Notes under the pieces: generated by a model
Seen by the model: only the letters and a program-made list of their open reading frames with translations
Database searches by the model: none
Told to the model about the DNA's origin: nothing
Translations under genes and position numbers: made by a program
In this document: positions 22,536 to 33,800 of the stretch, one piece after another
How the letters are laid out: the number at the start of each line of letters is the position of its first letter
Position numbering within the stretch: position 1 is the stretch's first letter
Origin: Siniperca chuatsi
Taxonomy: Eukaryota > Chordata > Actinopteri > Centrarchiformes > Sinipercidae
Assembly (NCBI RefSeq): GCF_020085105.1
Contig: NC_058046.1
Span: 5,990,675 to 6,054,674, forward strand
Direction of reading: 5' to 3'
DNA length: 64,000 nucleotides

Positions 22536-23450
22536 AATATATACAGTTATTTACATACTTACATATACACCCAGAAAGTAATAACTCTGTAGTGAAGTTT
22601 TTGAATTTGCGTCTGGGGGAATGTAAACAGCAGACAGAAGAAGATAGTGTTGATAATAAGGTTGTGTTAATTTGCCTGAGCGGTCAAAGGAGGGGAATGA
22701 GGAGAAACACTATTCCAGGGTGACATTCAGCATGAATCATTTTATTTTATGCAGCAGCGTGCACAACAAAATGTTCCAACACCTTCCAGTATCACTTACA
22801 CACACAGACTGACTCCCTTATATACTGTGTCTGCTCAAATAATTGGCTGGCACATACCATTTACTGAGTTACTTAACAGACATTCACACACAAAAAATAT
22901 ACAATCAATATTTACATAAAACATTACCAAAATATATATAATCTTTATAAATATTTACACACCAACTATAAACCTAATAAATACCAATAAATATCCTAAA
23001 TAAATAAATTGTACAACTGAACTCCCTCTCTACCCATTTCCCGCTTGCTGCTACCCTCCCAGAATGAATAATAGGTGCGCGAGTCCCCGGGAAACTCTTT
23101 TGCCGAACACCCTGAGAGAAGGAGAAAAGGCAGAGGTAAGTTTGTGCATGACGGATTTCCATTTACTGATACAATTCGCTTTACATGAGTTTTACATTAT
23201 ACTTTTCAATTACCAAACATTTTGCTACTATTGAATCCTAAATTAATGTGCATTATTTGCTCATTCGCAGGCGGCGCTGTGAAACCCAACTCCAGCGAAC
23301 TGCAGTATACAAACAAGTAATCAATAAATACACTTAAATTACCAAGTTAAAATACACATTTGTTTATTTTACCTGTGTACTAATATACGCCAAATCTCTG
23401 CATCAATTAACCACTTTCATCTAGTAACCATATTTACTAATAACTAGAGA
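22536..23450 (-). other. possible LTR or promoter relic on the minus strand
   Basis: On the minus strand a TATATAAGGGAG box (22815-22826) is followed about 75 bases later by an AATAAA signal (22741-22746), a spacing seen in short-R LTRs. I could not find matching termini or a target duplication. The remaining sequence is AT-rich with no ORF of note. Confidence 0.3.
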
Positions 23451-23451
23451 T

Positions 23452-23915
23452 CTAGTAACGGTGACCCGTCTTTACAGGTCGGCATCTTAACATTAAAAAA
23501 AACTTGACATCTGGGAAACATTGTCCTTCAACTTTGACTATGTCCACCTCCCCTTGTCTTGCTGGAGTCTGAAGCATTCTGTCAGCGCAGAATATGGTCC
23601 ACCCATCGAGTGCAATAGCTTGATCAGGTATGTTGTGATGGAGCCAGGTTTCTGTACAATGTGGGCACAGAAGTCTCAGATTTCCCATTGCTGGGTTAGC
23701 CTGAGTCCCATTTCGTCCATTCCATTTTCCTGCAACTGGATATCTGCCAGGAGTATGCTGGGTAGTGGAGCAGCCTTATGATTAGCTCCTATCCTGGCTC
23801 TCTTCCCTCGCATCCTGGGGCAGTCACACCGCCCGTGGCAGCGCTTGGTCCTGCTGGTCTGGGTGGGTCGTTGGAAGATGCTGTGGGAACGTCCCAGGGC
23901 CCGCTGCACTTATCC
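23452..23915 (-). pseudogene. LINE endonuclease fragment (CR1/Rex1-like)
   Basis: Two minus-strand frames join across a frameshift near 23680. The first reads RGKRARIGANHKAAPLPSIL then LADIQLQENGMDEMGLRL, resembling the SILLANVRSLDNKLDEL opening of CR1/Rex1-type apurinic endonucleases. The second reads 'CTETWLHHNIPDQAIALDGW' then TIFCADR, the conserved TETWL...RADR segment with the catalytic Glu. The expected GGG and later domains are absent. It is an orphan piece of an ORF2, in the opposite orientation to the nested LINE upstream. Confidence 0.7.
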
Positions 23916-25222
23916 AGTCCCCGTGCTTTGTTTTCCAATGTCTATGACTGTATTTCTGTAGCTGGTGATACGTGCTTCAGCAATAAAGGCGAAAAAAACA
24001 ACAAATTAAAACAAAGCAAAGTTTGAAGGAACTACTAGCCACCACATCTGCAAACGCTGCCATCATTTTATCATTTTACCTCCAAATAAAGTGGTTTAGA
24101 TAAACTGTTGGCTTGTGTTTCCAGACGCATCATATTCAATGCAGTGATGTTGGCATGTTCCCAGACTGCAATTACTGTGCTGCGTACAATGTTATAACTG
24201 ATAGAAAAGATGAGCAAAACTATAAAAATAAGACAGAAGTTAAATTAAACCGGGATTATCCTTTAAGATATCTGGTTTACTCCATTTTATATAGGTTATT
24301 TAAAATATTTTAAACTGTTAGAAGTCAACTTGTTTCAGGATTTTTTATTTTTTATTTTTTTGAGTCTGTAACTTGAAACAAAGAAGGTTAAAATAAATTA
24401 GATCTTTCAAATTTCTTTGCACTGGAAACACGTTGAAATATTCTTAATTTATATAATAGTTTATTTAATAGTCTTTAGACACTCTAAATTCCTTTGTGGG
24501 GGAGATTTTTGCTGTGAGTGCACATTGTCTTTCTACAATGATGAGCCAGGCATGCATAGGCCCCAATGTCCATATTGTGCCTATGTTTATTGTGAATTAA
24601 CATTAATTTAGTATTTCACTATGTTTTAAATTATTATTGACTTTGTCCTTAGAAATAGCAAAACTAGTGTCTTGTTTAGTTATGTTATGAAGTCTATGAG
24701 GAAGAAGAAAGGCTTTGATTTTCCTTCTGCTAATATAAACTATTTAGGAAATATAGATTGAAAACAAAGATGAAACGGTGTTCTCCATCTTCCCCATGAC
24801 TTCTGGACAGCACTGCAGCCTTAACATCTGACACAACTATTTGTACTTCTTGAAATTAAGAACTTCGCTGACTCTGGATTACAAAGATTCAAGGATAATA
24901 TATAAAAGTCACATGGGATTTTGCAATCATTATACACAATTTTGGTAACTTTTAATCCCTCTAGGTTGATGATTCTGATCTAAACAAATCTGATTCCAGT
25001 TACTGCGAAGGTACTCTCTTCAAAACGCTCTCCCAGATTGATATAAAGGTTGTCATTCAAGACACGCCCTGTCTGTCAAGAACCACCTGAACTGAAAACT
25101 TCAGTGCTGAGATGTAAATAGACAGAAAATGTGAACAGAATATGGGGCAAGAGAGGGAGAGATCCAGTGATGTCCACTCCTGCAGTACAAATGGAAGTGA
25201 TGCTCCATGTGCAAGCTAACCT

Positions 25223-25224
<2 letters not shown>
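23916..25224. other. AT-rich unique sequence, no gene seen
   Basis: The short ORFs at 24113 and 24417 lack recognisable domains. No element ends are seen. Confidence 0.4.
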
Positions 25225-25256
<32 letters not shown>

Positions 25257-25258
25257 GC
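25225..25258 (+). repeat. (GT)n microsatellite
   Basis: GT run with one TTG interruption. Confidence 0.9.
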
Positions 25259-25279
25259 TAGTGTGAGGTTTCACTTTCG

Positions 25280-25315
25280 TGTATGTATGTATGTATGTAT
25301 GTATGCATGCATGTG
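25280..25315 (+). repeat. (GTAT)n/(GCAT)n microsatellite
   Basis: A tetranucleotide GTAT run ending in GCATGCATG. Confidence 0.9.
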
Positions 25316-26200
25316 TCCATCTGAATCTGCTGTGGATGGAGCGATGCCTGTACCCGGCCTAGAGACTGTTCCTTCTGGGTCAAAACTAATTGGTGTGGCA
25401 ACATTGAGACTTTGCTCTTATAATGACAACAAGCATGCTGGCTACTCTCGCATGACCGATCCAGCACTGCTGACCCACTCCCTTCTGCCCCTCCCTCAGC
25501 AACCCCCCCATCCCTGAGCAAACTTACACAGGCCAGTGCCGGGGCAAGAGATGGGAAGAGGTGCGGCAAAGATGGCGTAGACAGAAAACAGGAAGATGGA
25601 AGATACACTGAAGATACACACAGAGAAAGTAAGGTTATCCTGTGAACCTGAATTGGTACAAAAAGTGTTCCATAGTACAGCAATCTAACAGTTGCCATGG
25701 TACAATTTTACATGGTATAGTGACACATGGCACTTAAGTAGGGTATTGTATAGATAAAAAATGGTATGGATGTCTGATAGCACATACAGCAACATCCATA
25801 AGTATGTATACAGTAGAATATAGTACAACAATTCAGTTCCTAGCTGGAACTAGCCAAAGACTGCTTGTCTTATTCAATATATTTTCAGACATTTTATAGA
25901 ATAAATAATTAGAAGTCAAGAAAATAATCTACAGATTAATTTTTAGTAAAAAAAAAAAAAAACGTTATTTATTTATGTTTTATCCAGCAATCAAAATTGA
26001 AGTCAGCCATAAAATGTATTTGGTTTCAATACACATAATGGGATTAATCTTATCTGTTCAGCATTTAGGCTGTTCATTTACCACAGTCCCTCAATTCAGA
26101 GTTCAGTATGCCTCAGAGGTGTCGCTACCGGCACTCCCTCTCCTCATTCACTCTCTAGGTCGCTCAACCACAGCTGTCTCTCTGTCTCAAACAAATTAAC
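25316..26200. other. unique sequence, no gene seen
   Basis: A poly-A run lies at 25949-25962. No recognised element. Confidence 0.35.
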
Positions 26201-26488
26201 ACGGACCAAAGGAAGCTTTTTGGTATTGCTATTTTTCAGCTTAGACTACAAGCCAGACACAGACATCGACACGAAATAAACCAAGCGAGGACACAGCTGG
26301 GAGAGTATCATAGTTTGGTCCATGAACTCTGCATGGATTTCAGTGATATTTCAGGCTGACTGTGGAGCAGTTTGAACGGTCACCACGGTGTGACGTCAGG
26401 TTACTCTTGGACAACGTACTCCGCACTCAGACACAGAGCTGTGCAGCTCGCTGTTCGCTTGTTTATTCAAAGTTTATTACTAAGTTTA

Positions 26489-26492
26489 TTAA
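26489..26492 (+). repeat. piggyBac TTAA target site (left)
   Basis: TTAA immediately before CACTAG. Confidence 0.85.
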
Positions 26493-27737
26493 CACTAGAA
26501 CTTCCAGGAGTCACTCTATACCTAAAACCACCAACGGGTAAAATTCACATGCTATTAGAATGCATTGATTTTGTGATTATTTCTGCTACATGTTGCTCAT
26601 ACACATTTTGTGCAGACATTCAGCACCTCGGGTGTGCACTTCCCACAAACAGCATCCCAGCACTTCAGGCATTTACCAAACATTTTATTGTGTTTGCATT
26701 CCGCCTTCACCATACAGGTAATTTTCTCCTGCGCTCTTCTGCACTTGTGAAGGGCATGGTGGCTCTTTTGATGTCATCCACTCCGTACTATTGTAGTTAT
26801 ACTAAACAAAGTCTGAATTTAAATGCAGCACACAATTCAGAATAAACAATTGACTATTGCAGGGTTTTTATAAGCCTACATGATGATGATGATAATAATA
26901 ATAATATATAAGAATCTAAGGTGTTCTTCCTGCTTGTTTGTTTCGGACTGGCATGCATCCAAACAATTACGCATACAAAAATATTTGTTGAAAAGAAACA
27001 ATTCTAATCAATTCCAAAAAGTAGATTTTTACCCCATGTATAATGATCACTTGTACTAAACAATAGGCCTACACTGCGGTCAAAAACTCATACTCTCCGC
27101 AGGTCAAAAAACACATAATAAGGGAGGGATGAAGGGACCGCAAAATACACCTGTGTCAGAGGGAAAGACTACTTTAGACTTCTATTTCATAAATATTTAT
27201 AGGCTACATTTGATAATATTAGTATAATAGTTTTGTCTCACTTTTTGAGAAGGCTCTGGATCACTGTCAGATGATGACCCGTCAGAATCAACTCAGGACA
27301 CGTCGCTCAGTCCTGAAACTGCCCCACCATTCCTTCACTCAATGCATTGAGCAAGTCTAATGCCTATTTTGCATTCATAACTCTCTTTCTCTTATCCAAA
27401 TTGAAGGTTAGCCTATGACTTGACACAGCTGTATCATGCACGGCAGTAGACAAAAGGTGCCAGTAGAATGTTTATCTAAACGAAATTTAACAAAATTAAT
27501 AGGGCGAAAATTACTGCATTCTCTATTGGGGTAAATTTTACCCGCTGGCGCTTATAGATATAAATGCCCATTTTTTAAAACTGGCTTTATCTTTACAATT
27601 TTTAACAATAGGGGGTGCTACATGACACCCTTTTAGGAAAAGTCATAGACTGGGGGACTTGAATATTGTATTGAAACAGAGTTACGTACAATCAAAAAAC
27701 AGCTGTGAGTAAGTTTTACCCATTGGAACTTCTAGTG
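26493..27737 (-). mobile_element. piggyBac-like DNA transposon, internally deleted
   Basis: The 1245-bp unit is flanked by TTAA on both sides (26489-26492 and 27738-27741), the invariant piggyBac target. The ends are 14-bp inverted repeats with one mismatch (left CACTAGAACTTCCA, right reading inward CACTAGAAGTTCCA). A subterminal GGGTAAAAyT block is inverted at both ends. The only coding trace is a Cys-rich C-terminus near the left end on the minus strand. Most of the transposase is missing or unrecognisable. Confidence 0.85.
26597..26743 (-). pseudogene. piggyBac transposase C-terminal Cys-rich domain
   Basis: A minus-strand frame of 48 codons ends in a natural stop at 26597-26599. It carries the pattern C-X5-C-X7-C-X2-C-X4-C-X2-C-X7-C-X2-C, with the segment KCLKCWDAVCGKC near its middle. 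PiggyBac transposases end in such a zinc-binding Cys-rich domain that helps recognise the transposon ends. The frame upstream has a stop, and the catalytic DDD core is not recognisable. The cysteines are strikingly intact for such a decayed element. Confidence 0.7.
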
Positions 27738-27741
27738 TTAA
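27738..27741 (+). repeat. piggyBac TTAA target site (right)
   Basis: TTAA immediately after CTAGTG. Confidence 0.85.
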
Positions 27742-28075
27742 TACTAAACGTGTCGCGTGTCCAAACGTGTTTTCGCTGACTACTCTCTTATATCTAACTT
27801 GCTGTAGGCAACAGCTCTGATCTCTGGCTGCATGAAGCAGAGCCCTGAAGCCCTGTCCCGCTGCTGCACGGAGAGCGTCTCTGATCACTTGTTTATTCAA
27901 AGTTTATTAATATTGAACGTGTCGCATGTTCAAATTGCACTCAATTCGACATAGCACTCTCTCGGGTCCTCAGCAATACACCCGCCAAGTGTGAAGTCAA
28001 TCGGATGAACGGTTTTTGAGGACATTGAAAACTGAAGGACAGACTTACATACATACATACAGACATACACACCTA

Positions 28076-28115
28076 TATAGTTAGATTTGAACCTTTATAG
28101 TTAGATTTGAACCTT
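28076..28115 (+). repeat. two tandem copies of a 20-bp unit
   Basis: TATAGTTAGATTTGAACCTT occurs twice head to tail. Confidence 0.85.
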
Positions 28116-28353
28116 TTCAAAGTGATCGGATAATATTTGTCAGGTTTTACATATGCTTGGATTCCCTTGCTATATAGTTTATTAGGAGACAGACGATAAC
28201 AGATCACGTGTTAAGCTGAAGTAAGCTTGATCTAAAATTCTCACAACCAGAATCTTGTTTATGCTTTTGTGTTTTTCAGAGTGACTGGGAGGAAAGTGAG
28301 AGTGAAGAAATGCTGTTAAAAGATTACTGTCCTAAAACATTGTGGAGCAAGAG

Positions 28354-28727
28354 CAATGTGTAAGATTTAGTGGCATCTAGTGGTGAAATTGCAGATTGCA
28401 ACCATTTGAATACTGCTAGCCTCACCCTCCCCTTCCAAGCGTGTAGGAGAAACTACGGTGGCTGCGAAACTTGCGAAAAATGTGAAAGGCACTATCTAGA
28501 GCCAGTGTTCGGTTTGTCCGTTCTGGGCTACTGTAGCAACATGGAAGTGCAACATGGCGACCTCTGTGGAAGGAGACCTGCTCCCTATGTAGATATAAAT
28601 GGCTTATTCTAAGGTAATGAAAACACAACGATTCTTATATTCACGTGATTATACACTAATGAAAACATACTTAATAAATATTATATTCCAATTCTGCCAA
28701 TTGCTCCTCCTAAATGTTACACACTGG
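28354..28727. mobile_element. MITE-like non-autonomous element
   Basis: A 374-bp unit with inverted ends matching at 15 of 18 positions: left GCAATGTGTAAGATTTAG, right reading inward CCAGTGTGTAACATTTAG. Its inner sequence ('gtggcatctagtggtgaaat', then 'ctatgtagatataaatggct') is a repeat I recognise as common in teleosts. There is no transposase. I found no clear target duplication, so the superfamily is open. The ORF at 28370-28612 lies wholly inside it and is not a gene. Confidence 0.65.
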
Positions 28728-29855
28728 ACCTTTAAACAAGAAAATTTCAATGTCATGATTAAATATCTTGGCCAGCAGTTAGTACACTACATGAGTGTCA
28801 CTATATGAATAATACGTAATGAATGAAAAGTCAAAAAGCCATAGTAATATCAGGGCTTTTAAAGAAACATAACATATAATGCTGCCCCATCGTACTCTGA
28901 CTGTAGCTTAAACATTTTAATTCCAAAAAAGGGTGCTAGATACATATTTTCATGGAATTTTAGCAGCTAACATACAGAGCATTTTAGCAATTTGCTTCCT
29001 TGAAACTAATTGCAAGGTTGTGCTGCCACAAGTCTGTCTCAAAATTGGTGTCAGATTTGTAGTTTGCTCTTGTCCCCTTGGTTCTGTTCTGACAGTCAGC
29101 AATTTAAATGGGACCAGCAGTCATGCATCAAAGACTATTTCGGACTCTACTTTAGGTAATACTTACATTTATCATGTACAATAATTTACTACCTTACTAA
29201 TTGTTAACAGTGTAGAAGCTGCTATAAAACATGGATGGATCGATTGTAATGGATGTCAAAAAGAAGGATTTACATCTTCAAGGTGTAAATTAGGCCTTAC
29301 ACTTCAAGTCCAATCAAGTTTCGACTACTGCCAAAACTCATGGCAAATGTCAGGTGTGCACAATCACATTATTTTGTTTCGCCTAAGCCAAATTCATGTG
29401 ATTCAAATGTTGCTGCAGTTGTGGGTGGCTTAAAGGTTGATGCTAGCTATGGAGAAAACAAGTGACAACTGAGCCAAGCCAGTAGCAAGAGTGGAGATGT
29501 TGCATAATTATGCAGGTAACAAGTAAACTGTACCAAAGTGAGGGGGAAAAAATTAGTTTGTTTTTGCAAAAGCTAACCAATCATGAGGAAGAATATGTGC
29601 TTTTTTGCATGGTTCCATGCCTCCTTGAATTAATCTTTATCCCTAGGACACAAACATTATCCCATGTAGACATCTACTGTATGATTATGCTGCACATTTG
29701 GCTGAAACTCATACTAGGCCTTACAATAACAAGGTTTTGAAAAATTCAGGACAAGTGACAGAATTTGTTTTGAACAATTTCTTCTTTGTGTAAACAGTTA
29801 GCAGCTAGTCTAATTGTTTTAACATCTAATTATTTTACAAAAATGAGCTTGCTAA
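28728..29855. other. AT-rich unique sequence, no gene seen
   Basis: Short ORFs without recognisable domains. No element ends are seen. Confidence 0.4.
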
Positions 29856-29901
29856 TGATAATAATAACAACAACAATAATAATAATAATAATAATAATAA
29901 C
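29856..29901 (+). repeat. (AAT)n/(AAC)n microsatellite
   Basis: Trinucleotide run with two AAC interruptions. Confidence 0.9.
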
Positions 29902-29915
29902 AGCCTATAGTCTAG

Positions 29916-30010
29916 ACCCTGGGTTCCCAACTCCAGCCCTCCAGGCACCCCTACCTGCCCATTTTCCAGTTCTCTCTGCTCTAGCACACCTGAACCAGCT
30001 GATGCTCAAG
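29916..30010. mobile_element. hAT-like MITE fragment
   Basis: Contains 'gggttcccaactccagccct' and 'agcacacctgaaccagctga', a sequence pair that is widespread in teleost genomes and often attributed to non-autonomous hAT elements. Only one end is visible. Confidence 0.4.
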
Positions 30011-31135
30011 TTGCATCGTGTGTTCAAAACATAACGTGGTTAGTATGTTACTAAATACTATTGTTGTGCTTTTGATTTATTTTCTATTGCTCTGGGCCAA
30101 TAAACTGATGACGATGATAGCGGTGCATACGGTAGATGGGATACCGCGCATGTTATGGATTCACAGTGTATAGAACATTTTTGGCACTTAATTAGTGTGA
30201 TGAACATCGTTTTATCAGTGCTTATCATTGCGCATTAGTAAGAAACTAGTTCTGACCCGGCATTCTAACGGAATGACTGGTAGATGATTCGCTCTCATTG
30301 GTGATATTATGTACTACTTTCTACTTGTAGGACTAGTATACTTTCTAGTCAACTAATTATTTCCCAAATAGAAATTAATAAAATTTTCTGTTAGTTAATA
30401 AATCATGTTTATATTTAAAGTTTAATGTGTAGTTTTTCTTCTGTTTTGGTCACTACCATTATGTGTCTACACGGAATGTGTACAGTACAGGCACAGTATT
30501 GAGTGTATGTAAGGGTACAGATAGTTCATGTTGTAGCAATTACGTCCTGGTCTCCTCGCCATTTGTGAAAGGTGTAGCACCCTATCAGAAGTTAAGATTT
30601 AGGGTCTGGGTAGCCTATCCAGTGTGAGGGGGGTGGGCCGGAACAGGAGCGAAAAGGAGAGACAGCAAGGGAGCTAAAAGAGAGATAAAAACTCTGCTCT
30701 CGCTGGGGAGAAAAGGTAAATTACATTAGCCAAGCACTTGATAAAAAACAAATATACTGTGTGCGCTATGGACAACAAGTCAGTGCTGTGAGTTTTAAAT
30801 GAGGGCCGAATCTGACATTGTGGGCTGGAGCACAGTTAAGTCCCTAGCTAGCCAAGGTTTGTGTAGCAATGGTATCATTAGGCTTGGTAAGTCACGGAGT
30901 GCAGAGAGCGTAGTGTAGCCACCTAACACGTGACCGTAACTGTGGAGAGTTGTAGATTAACAGTCAGGAAGATAAGAGCATTGTGAGCGTAGTCTACTTA
31001 GCTACCAGTCAGGGTCTGAAAGGGAGTTAAAGATGCATATGCAGCCAAATGGAGTTGGAGAGTAACCTCACGCCCCACAGACCTGCACCTGCGGTGAAGA
31101 GGAATTGGGAGTGTATCTGGAATGTGAGGGAGGAG
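30011..31135. other. unique sequence, no gene seen
   Basis: A purine-rich block at 30620-30720. No recognised element or coding frame. Confidence 0.35.
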
Positions 31136-31178
31136 AAGAGGGCAAGGATGGGGTTGCAGACCCCATCCTTGCCCTCTT
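31136..31178. repeat. perfect 19-bp hairpin with 5-base loop
   Basis: The arm 31136-31154 (aagagggcaaggatggggt) is the exact reverse complement of 31160-31178. The loop is TGCAG. It lies in otherwise unique GC-rich DNA. Confidence 0.95.
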
Positions 31179-32280
31179 TTCCATATCTATCAAGACCCCC
31201 CCACAACTGATACAGACATCCTGTAGATAAGCTGCTACCCCCACCCAACCCCTCCACTAGTTCTCTCCCCTCCCAGCATCCAGCACCGCATGGTTCGCTG
31301 CTGTTTAACACGACAACAGCCCAGAAAGTAAACAGGGACATTATTCCACACTGCTACCCAGCACACAGTCCGTCTTTAGCCCAACAGCCTCCTCCTCTTC
31401 CTGCCCCTCCTCCCCCTGATCTCACCCCTTGTTGTTTTCTCCATGTTCTTTCACTCATGCATGTACTGTGGCTAAAACGTGCGAGCAGAGCTCAGGGTGT
31501 AATCCAGTCAGATCCTGGGAATGCCTGCCAGGGGGAGATCGCAGTAACTGTGCTCCCATGAGGAAGGGGAGCAAATACACATATGCACGCATATACATTC
31601 CCTCTCTCTCTTTCACAACATGCCCTCTTTTCCTCAGTCAGGCAGCGCTGGCTGCACCTGGCAGATGATGTATTTCTCAACCTGCTGATTTAGATGGGAG
31701 TTAAGCTGGTGTGATGCATGGGACTGAAATGTGTAGGAGCAAGGAGGCATGCGAGACATGCTGGAGTTCAAAGCTGCTCAGCAAGACAGGGAGAGGAGGG
31801 TTTTCCTGGGCCGGAGAGGAAGCTGTGAGTGGTGGGTCAGCAGGAAGTGGGGATTGGTATGAAGATTGGGAGAGTAGCTAGAGGAACTAAATCCAATTGT
31901 TTGGACTTCCCTGTACTGGCAAAATTATGCATTTTACAGGTGTGTGCATACCTGTGAAGTCCAGAGTGCCTCGCGAAATCCACAATTTATCAAGTCTGCA
32001 AAGGGTCTCATGCACACTTTCTGAGGGCTTCCAGAGAGTCTGCTAGTGTGGCAAACTACCAGAGATGTGGACTCGAGTCTCTTGGACTTCAGGTCTTAAT
32101 TTTCTTTAATTATAATACCTCAAGCCAACAGCAGCCAAATCACATTGCACAAGCAGGAGAGGAAGATGCAAATGGCAGGGCACTCCAGCAGAAAGACAAA
32201 TAATTACGTTGGAGAAAAATGGAGATGGAATACAATGTCAAGATCTCTGCATTAGTCTTATCTTCTAGACCTTCTAGCCT
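31179..32280. other. unique sequence, no gene seen
   Basis: GC-rich and pyrimidine-rich to about 31700, then mixed. The overlapping ORFs have no domains. Confidence 0.35.
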
Positions 32281-32354
32281 TGACCTACTCTATAGGAAAA
32301 GTGCAATGAGATAACTTCTGTTATGAATTGGCACTATATAAATAAACTTGAATT
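32281..32354 (+). mobile_element. L2 LINE 3' tail
   Basis: The 'aaaagtgcaatgagataact' block followed by GCACTATATAAATAAACTTGAATT matches the other L2 tails here. Strongly 5'-truncated. Confidence 0.7.
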
Positions 32355-32737
32355 ATCAGAAACAGTGACTGAGGTGTTAAATCCCACCTCATAACGCATT
32401 TTCTCCCCTCGTGGATGACATCAGACACATCACAGTATGTACGACCAAAGTCCATGAGGGTACAACTCATATACAAGTCCATATATAAGTACCACACATG
32501 AACATTTGGATTCAGCCATGGACGAATGGATTTATGGGTAGATAGAAGCAGAACAGCAGCGATAGTGTGTGTCAAGATCCCTTTTGTGGCAACTTCACAC
32601 CAGCAGGTCTCTGAAGTGTCAAAATCACAGTTGACCACAGAAACACTCCCTTTATCTGTTCCATATGTGACTGGAGGCTCTCCACACTTCCATATATCAA
32701 GCTCTATTATAGCTATCACATTCACTTCTGTTATCAA
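32321..32737 (-). other. 138-codon ORF of unknown nature
   Basis: This is an open frame on the minus strand from 32737 down to 32321. It is outside any coding repeat I recognise, except that its last dozen codons run into the L2 tail. It includes a Cys-rich stretch (SVVNCDFDTSETCWCEVA) and has no recognisable domain. It may be a chance ORF or a piece of an unknown transposon. Host-gene status is unlikely because the 3' end is transposon sequence. Confidence 0.2.
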
Positions 32738-32739
32738 AT

Positions 32740-33360
32740 GACTCTGACTGTGGTTTATCCAGGGAACATCTTATACTTCTTCTGCCTAATAATAACTTAT
32801 TGCTCCCATCCTGTGACACCCCAGTGAAGTGAAGGCGACACTTCAGCAACCACCTGAAAACATGACAAAAAATGGAAACCAATCAATCAGCGGACAGGAC
32901 AGTGGAGTGAAAGGGGAGGCGGAAGTGAATAATGAAAGGGAGGGAGGATCTTTTAAAGCTTTATGACATTCCTGTGTAGATGGAAGTGGGGGTCTGGTGG
33001 GATGGAGTGGCCTCTGATGTTCCACAGTGGTCCCAGAGCCCCACTTTCATTAGTGGACTGGCCCATAAAAGGGCACCCAGAGCATGTGACTGCCGGCCCA
33101 GCCAGCGCCGGTCCCCCTCTGCCTCCTTGCTTACTGCCTGCCTCCTCCATGCCGCCTGCCCTATAAAACATCTGGTGACACAAGACCTCAACTGTTTCAG
33201 CCAAGTCTGGCCTCCGCACTCGTAAACAGTCTTTGGTCTAATGCAAGACAGAGGTGCGGGACAGTCCAGGACCAGACCAGATTCAGCGCTCACGTACAGG
33301 AGACGGCGTTTAGCATCTGCAGCCCAGGACACATGAGGTCTGGTGTTTACTCTAACATCA
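32740..33360. promoter_or_regulatory. GC-rich unique block, possible regulatory element
   Basis: Contains two TATA-like boxes on the plus strand, CCCATAAAAGGG (33062-33073) and CCTATAAAACAT (33160-33171), within GC-rich DNA. Overlapping ORFs on both strands have no domain. Promoter activity is speculative. Confidence 0.2.
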
Positions 33361-33439
33361 GATAAATCAGCTCACAAATAATACATCAAACACACTGGGG
33401 GAAACACATACACAGTCTTATTATAGGCGATTCTTAACA

Positions 33440-33800
33440 GGTTGCTTGATTGGTTCAGAGAGAACCGGGACTATTCCAGGTAACTAAACAGGAGACTCTG
33501 GCCCTCAATTAGCCAGCCACTCCTTTTTAAGCACACTGCTGTCCATTGTCAGGCTAAGCAGTCACTCACATCAAACAGAATGCAATGTACAAAAAAATGC
33601 AACAGCTTATGAGGGGAAAAAGGCTGAACTCAAAGAGAGATGTCTGTCCATATTTAATTTAAGGCAGGCTGCTGTCGGGGAGGCTGTGACTGAGTGGATC
33701 AAAGGCTAGTAGCATGCTGGGGCAGCTCCTAACCACTTAGCACCTTTTCACTGCCTTTGATCTGATAATTAAGAGGCTACTCCAAGAGCAGGTGGCACTG
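33440..33800. promoter_or_regulatory. candidate enhancer with paired TCF/LEF sites
   Basis: Two exact TCF/LEF consensus sites face each other: GATCAAAGG (33697-33705) and CCTTTGATC (33754-33762). Homeodomain-like cores (CTCAATTAGCC near 33506, GATAATTAAG at 33764-33773) lie in the same block. The DNA is non-repetitive and lacks a coding frame. Confidence 0.35.

Larger units (their letters stand above)
26201..28075. repeat. dispersed repeat of unknown class hosting the piggyBac remnant
   Basis: The sequence 'cttgtttattcaaagtttat' occurs at 26458 and again at 27888. The piggyBac remnant splits the first copy: its right flank (27742-27770, 'actaaacgtgtcgcgtgtcc') matches 27914-27936 (ATTGAACGTGTCGCATGTTC). 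The later part (27955-28066) reads 'ccaagtgtgaagtcaatcgg' and ends in ACATACATACATAC, a tail pattern I associate with dispersed repeats. Confidence 0.5.

Noticed and set aside
26372-26845. 157-codon plus-strand ORF
   Set aside because: It overlaps the left end of the piggyBac remnant and is antisense to the Cys-rich domain, so it is a shadow frame.
28370-28612. 80-codon ORF with several cysteines
   Set aside because: It lies entirely inside a MITE-like repeat and the cysteines reflect that sequence.
32961-33332. 123-codon minus-strand ORF and overlapping plus-strand frames
   Set aside because: Several overlapping frames in a GC-rich block, none with a domain; openness follows from GC content.
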